This document shows, piece by piece, positions 4,599 through 7,139 of a stretch of DNA of 7,139 nt. A model generated the notes under the pieces. That model was not told where the DNA came from, did no database searches, and saw nothing but the letters and a program-made list of their open reading frames with translations. Source of the DNA: an uncultured Subdoligranulum sp. (lineage in GTDB: Bacteria; Bacillota_A; Clostridia; Oscillospirales; Ruminococcaceae); the NCBI RefSeq assembly GCF_937890665.1, contig NZ_CALADU010000070.1:1-7139 (forward strand). Reading direction: 5' to 3'. The translations under genes and the position numbers were made by a program. Every line of letters begins with the position of its first letter. The first letter of the stretch is position 1.

Positions 4599-6389
4599 AT
4601 GGTAGAACCCAAACAGAAACCGGCAGGCAAGCCTGTCCACACGGCAGACAAAGCCCGCCTGCCACGAACCGCCATGCACGCCGTCTGGCTGTGCACCCGC
4701 GAAGGCACCCGGCGGCTTGTCGCGGAGGAACACCGGGATGGGCAGTATCAGGAGGCAGCGGCTCAGGAGGAACGTGCCGTGGATGCGGTTGCTTCCGCAA
4801 CAGAAGCGGCTGTCGGTACCGCGCTGCGCAGCGGAAAAAAGCTGGCGCAGCAGGTCGCTCGAAAGCATCAAGTGAACCGTGCAGCCGAGCAGGCTGAAAA
4901 CGTTGCATCCGGGAGCGGGACAGCCGCGGCAGGAGCAGACGATCCGCCTTTTGATCAAGCAGCACCGTATAAAAACCAAACTCTAACCCCTGGCCAGCGC
5001 ACGAAAACGGCTGCCGCGCAGCGCACTGAACCCATCCGATTCGATGTGCCCGACATCCACCAGAGCCGCCTGCGGCATGACTCTCTCTATCGCTTTAAGG
5101 TCACCACACGCAGGAAACCACAGCCGCGCCAGGCATCCGCCCCGAAAACAGCCACGACCGCAGTCGGCAAAATTGCCGACACCAACAAGGTCCGCAAGAC
5201 CGCTGCCAATGCGGCCCGGCGGGCAAAACAAGCTGCGCAGGCTACTAGGGAGGCGACCCAAAAGTTGGCGGATGCCGTCATAGCCGGGCTTAAGGCCCTA
5301 TGGGCGAGTACGCAGACATTGGTTGCGGCGATCACAGCCGGCGGTACGGCTGCGGTTTTCGTTGTCACCATCATCTGCATGATCGCGCTTGTGATTGGCT
5401 CAGCGTTCGGAATCTTTTTTGCAGGGGAATCGACCGACACCGGGATCACAGTTCAAGAGGCCATCATACAGCTGAACGGTGAATACCAGGACCGGCTGGA
5501 AGAGATCGAAAACAACATAACGCATGACCGCCAGGAGATCGTGTCCAACGATGGCAGCTACGCCATCGCGTGGCAGGATGTCCTGGCGGTTTTTGCTGCC
5601 CGCACCAGCGGAGCAGAGGATGGAGCCTCGGTCGCTTTCATAGATGAAGATAACTTGGACAGGCTTCGGGAAATCATGTGGGATATGAACAAGGTAGCTT
5701 ACCGTACAGATACCAGTACCAGTGAAGTGGAAATAGCCGATGACGAGGGAAACACCACCACGACGAATGTGATAGAAACGGTGCTGACGATTGAACTCAC
5801 CCACAAAACTGCGGAGGAAATGCGCACAGTATATGCCTTTAACGACAGGCAAAATGAATACCTGACCCTTTTGTCAGGAGAAAACACCGCCGAATTGTGG
5901 AACCAGCTGCTGGGTGGCTTCGTTGCCGGCAGCGGGGAGGTTCTGCCGCCGGCAGGGGACTGGCAGCCGACCGGTGCCCTGCAATGGCCGCTGACCATTC
6001 CCGGCACGATCACGTCACAGTTCGGTTACCGCACCGATCCCATCACCGGCGAAACCAGCTACCACAGCGGCACCGACATCGCCGCGCCGGACGGCAGCCC
6101 AATTCTGGCGGCAGCCGGAGGTACGGTGACCATTGCCAATGCCCTCGACAGCTGGGGCGGCGGGTATGGCTACTATATTCGCATTGACCACGGCAATGGC
6201 CTGGAGACACTCTATGCGCATTGCTCCGCTATCTGCGTAGCTGCCGGCCAGCAGGTGCAGGCCGGGCAGGTGATCGGTTATGTGGGCCAGACCGGGCGGG
6301 CCACCGGCAACCATTTGCACTTCGAGGTGTACCAGAATGGGCAGAGAGGGGACGCAATGGCGTACTTTGCAGCACAGGCAGGCGATTAG
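4599..6389 (+). CDS. Membrane-anchored M23 peptidoglycan hydrolase (CD1108-like mobile-element protein)
   Basis: A 596-residue protein in three parts. Residues 1-240 are hydrophilic, rich in Ala, Lys, Arg and Gln with no signal peptide, so probably cytoplasmic. One membrane segment follows at about 250-274 (TAAVFVVTIICMIALVIGSA). The rest is outside the cell: a linker domain (about 277-445, including THKTAEEM near 401-408) and a C-terminal M23 metalloendopeptidase (about 465-590). Its zinc ligands are visible as H489 and D493 in YHSGTD and H574 in HLHFE, with the catalytic histidines H541 (LYAHC) and H572. M23 enzymes cut peptidoglycan cross-bridges. The membrane segment and linker resemble the CD1108 family of Tn1549-like conjugative elements, whose members often carry other hydrolase domains at this end. 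A role in opening the wall for DNA transfer is therefore likely, though no other transfer gene is in view. Confidence 0.88.
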   Translation: MVEPKQKPAGKPVHTADKARLPRTAMHAVWLCTREGTRRLVAEEHRDGQYQEAAAQEERAVDAVASATEAAVGTALRSGKKLAQQVARKHQVNRAAEQAENVASGSGTAAAGADDPPFDQAAPYKNQTLTPGQRTKTAAAQRTEPIRFDVPDIHQSRLRHDSLYRFKVTTRRKPQPRQASAPKTATTAVGKIADTNKVRKTAANAARRAKQAAQATREATQKLADAVIAGLKALWASTQTLVAAITAGGTAAVFVVTIICMIALVIGSAFGIFFAGESTDTGITVQEAIIQLNGEYQDRLEEIENNITHDRQEIVSNDGSYAIAWQDVLAVFAARTSGAEDGASVAFIDEDNLDRLREIMWDMNKVAYRTDTSTSEVEIADDEGNTTTTNVIETVLTIELTHKTAEEMRTVYAFNDRQNEYLTLLSGENTAELWNQLLGGFVAGSGEVLPPAGDWQPTGALQWPLTIPGTITSQFGYRTDPITGETSYHSGTDIAAPDGSPILAAAGGTVTIANALDSWGGGYGYYIRIDHGNGLETLYAHCSAICVAAGQQVQAGQVIGYVGQTGRATGNHLHFEVYQNGQRGDAMAYFAAQAGD

Positions 6390-6413
6390 CAACAATGACT
6401 ATAACGAAACGAT

Positions 6414-6481
6414 AGAATCTATGGCTATTGAATGTGCCGCGGGGCTGTGTTACCATAAAATAAATCGTAAACACAGATTCT
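6414..6481. repeat. Paired inverted repeats in the gap before the SLOG gene
   Basis: Two seven-base inverted repeats: AGAATCT (6414-6420) with AGATTCT (6475-6481), and CTGTGTT (6445-6451) with AACACAG (6470-6476). The right-hand arms overlap, so the two pairings would largely compete. No T tract follows. The whole structure ends 18 bases before the next start codon, so a leader hairpin or operator is more likely than a terminator. Confidence 0.4.
6428..6456 (+). promoter_or_regulatory. Weak candidate promoter of the SLOG gene
   Basis: TTGAAT (6428-6433), a 17-base spacer and TACCAT (6451-6456): four of six consensus bases in each box. It overlaps the left arm of the CTGTGTT inverted repeat. 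The gene could equally be read from upstream, since no terminator is visible after the M23 gene. Confidence 0.3.
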
Positions 6482-6499
6482 AAATCGAAAGGGATTATC

Positions 6500-6961
6500 A
6501 TGGAGAGAAGCACAACGGCTACCTTCATTGGCCATAGCGAATGCTATGGCTTGGACGAGGGCCGTGTTCTCGCAACCATCGAGCAGTTGATCCATGCGGG
6601 CATCACTACATTTCTGTGTGGCGGAATGGGGGCGTTCGATTGGCTGTGTGCCAGGCAGGTATATCAGGCAAAACAGCAATATTCAGAAGTGGAGTGCCTG
6701 CTGGTCATCCCGTATCTGTCCTTCCGCATCCGGGAACGCAAATATTTTGATGATATCCTCTATCCGGAAGGCTTTGAGAAATACCACTTCAAAGCAGCCA
6801 TCCCGGAACGAAACCGTTTCATGGTGAATCATTCCTCGTGGGCGCTGTGCTATGTGGATCATGATTGGGGCGGGGCGGAAAAAACGTATCGGCTTGCAGT
6901 CCGGCAAGGGTTGCGGATCATAAATCTGGGGGAACTGGATAATGGGAAAAGTCATATATGA
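6500..6961 (+). CDS. SLOG-fold protein of the DUF1273/YpsA type
   Basis: A 153-residue soluble protein with the pattern of the SLOG superfamily (Rossmann-like, nucleotide- or nucleotide-derivative-binding), close to DUF1273. Visible marks: a first beta strand leading into FIGHSECYG (residues 9-17), corresponding to the TGHR-type start of the family; a GGMGAFDWLCA glycine motif (41-51); IPERNRFMV (101-109), where family members usually have RNR or RN; and a late DHDWGGAEKTYRLA (120-133) where an S/GGT-type turn is usual. AAAGGG lies six bases before the ATG. The family is known from YpsA of Bacillus, and SLOG proteins in general are proposed ligand sensors or generators in stress and conflict systems. 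The substrate here is unknown. It overlaps the next gene by 20 bp, implying translational coupling. Family call is good; function is open. Confidence 0.82.
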   Translation: MERSTTATFIGHSECYGLDEGRVLATIEQLIHAGITTFLCGGMGAFDWLCARQVYQAKQQYSEVECLLVIPYLSFRIRERKYFDDILYPEGFEKYHFKAAIPERNRFMVNHSSWALCYVDHDWGGAEKTYRLAVRQGLRIINLGELDNGKSHI

Positions 6962-7139
6962 GAAGAAGTTCCCCAAACAAGATTGGCTGGGGGATACAGA
7001 ACAAAACTGCGTGGATGCGGAAAACTGTGCATTCCCGGATAAACCTGTCACGGTAGCTTCAATTTTGAAATGGAAAGCGCGGAATACAGTATACATCCTC
7101 ATTCCGGGACGCCAGAAAGCGGTTAGACAATTTATCAGT
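6942..7139 (+). CDS. Unrecognised protein, N-terminal part (runs off right edge)
   Basis: An open frame of 66 codons starts MGKVIYEKKFPKQDWLGDTE and is still open at the window end. The ATG (6942) lies inside the 3' end of the SLOG gene, 20 bp before the end of its stop codon, and has GGGGGA (6928-6933) eight bases upstream, a good ribosome binding site. That, the frame difference from the SLOG gene and the tight overlap support a real coupled gene rather than chance. The visible part is soluble, has two cysteines (C23, C29) and a probable strand RNTVYILIPGR. I do not recognise the family. Its function may be tied to the SLOG protein because of the coupling. Confidence 0.65.
   Translation, partial: MGKVIYEKKFPKQDWLGDTEQNCVDAENCAFPDKPVTVASILKWKARNTVYILIPGRQKAVRQFIS

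Noticed and set aside
4027..4965. Minus-strand open frame of 312 codons across the small gene and the start of the M23 gene
   Set aside because: It overlaps two better-supported genes and the hairpin region, and its composition is that of antisense reading.
1..7139. CRISPR array, tRNA/rRNA genes, insertion-sequence ends or attachment sites
   Set aside because: No regularly spaced repeats, cloverleaf pattern, transposase, integrase or terminal repeats could be seen on either strand.

Overview
The window looks like accessory, probably integrative-conjugative-element DNA from a gut-type Clostridia bacterium (Oscillospiraceae/Faecalibacterium-like). This is inferred from the GC-rich codon use, the strong GGGAGG-type ribosome binding sites, a DinB-type polymerase, and a membrane-anchored cell-wall hydrolase of the kind carried by Tn1549-like elements. 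No integrase, relaxase or element end is visible, so the ICE assignment is inference from gene content.

Layout: a Xre-type regulator is encoded leftward (1-225, cut by the window edge). It is divergent from a Y-family DNA polymerase gene starting at 368. The 142-bp gap between them carries two well-formed sigma-A promoters, one in each direction, with a small palindrome between their -35 boxes. The polymerase gene is interrupted after codon 14 by a complete-looking group II intron (410-2776, 2367 bp) in the sense orientation. The intron encodes a reverse transcriptase/maturase (1015-2694) and ends with clear ribozyme domains V and VI. Joining 409 to 2777 restores a 417-codon polymerase with all expected motifs. 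The intron lies between the first catalytic aspartate and the steric-gate tyrosine. The polymerase is followed by a small unrecognised gene (4024-4290) in the same apparent operon, then a long hairpin (4324-4385).

After a 308-bp non-coding region come three more rightward genes. The first is a 596-residue protein (4599-6389) with a long cytoplasmic Ala/Lys/Arg-rich N-terminus, one membrane segment and an extracellular M23 metallopeptidase, probably a conjugation-associated peptidoglycan hydrolase. The second is a small SLOG/DUF1273 (YpsA-like) Rossmann-type protein (6500-6961). The third overlaps it by 20 bp, is unrecognised and runs off the right edge.

Working model: the regulator and polymerase form a divergently controlled, possibly damage-inducible mutagenesis cassette, whose polymerase output now depends on splicing of the intron. 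The hydrolase would serve transfer, and the SLOG pair is cargo of unknown role. The most notable feature is the intron's exact placement inside the polymerase active-site motif, with reconstructable splice junctions and a candidate EBS1-IBS1 pairing.
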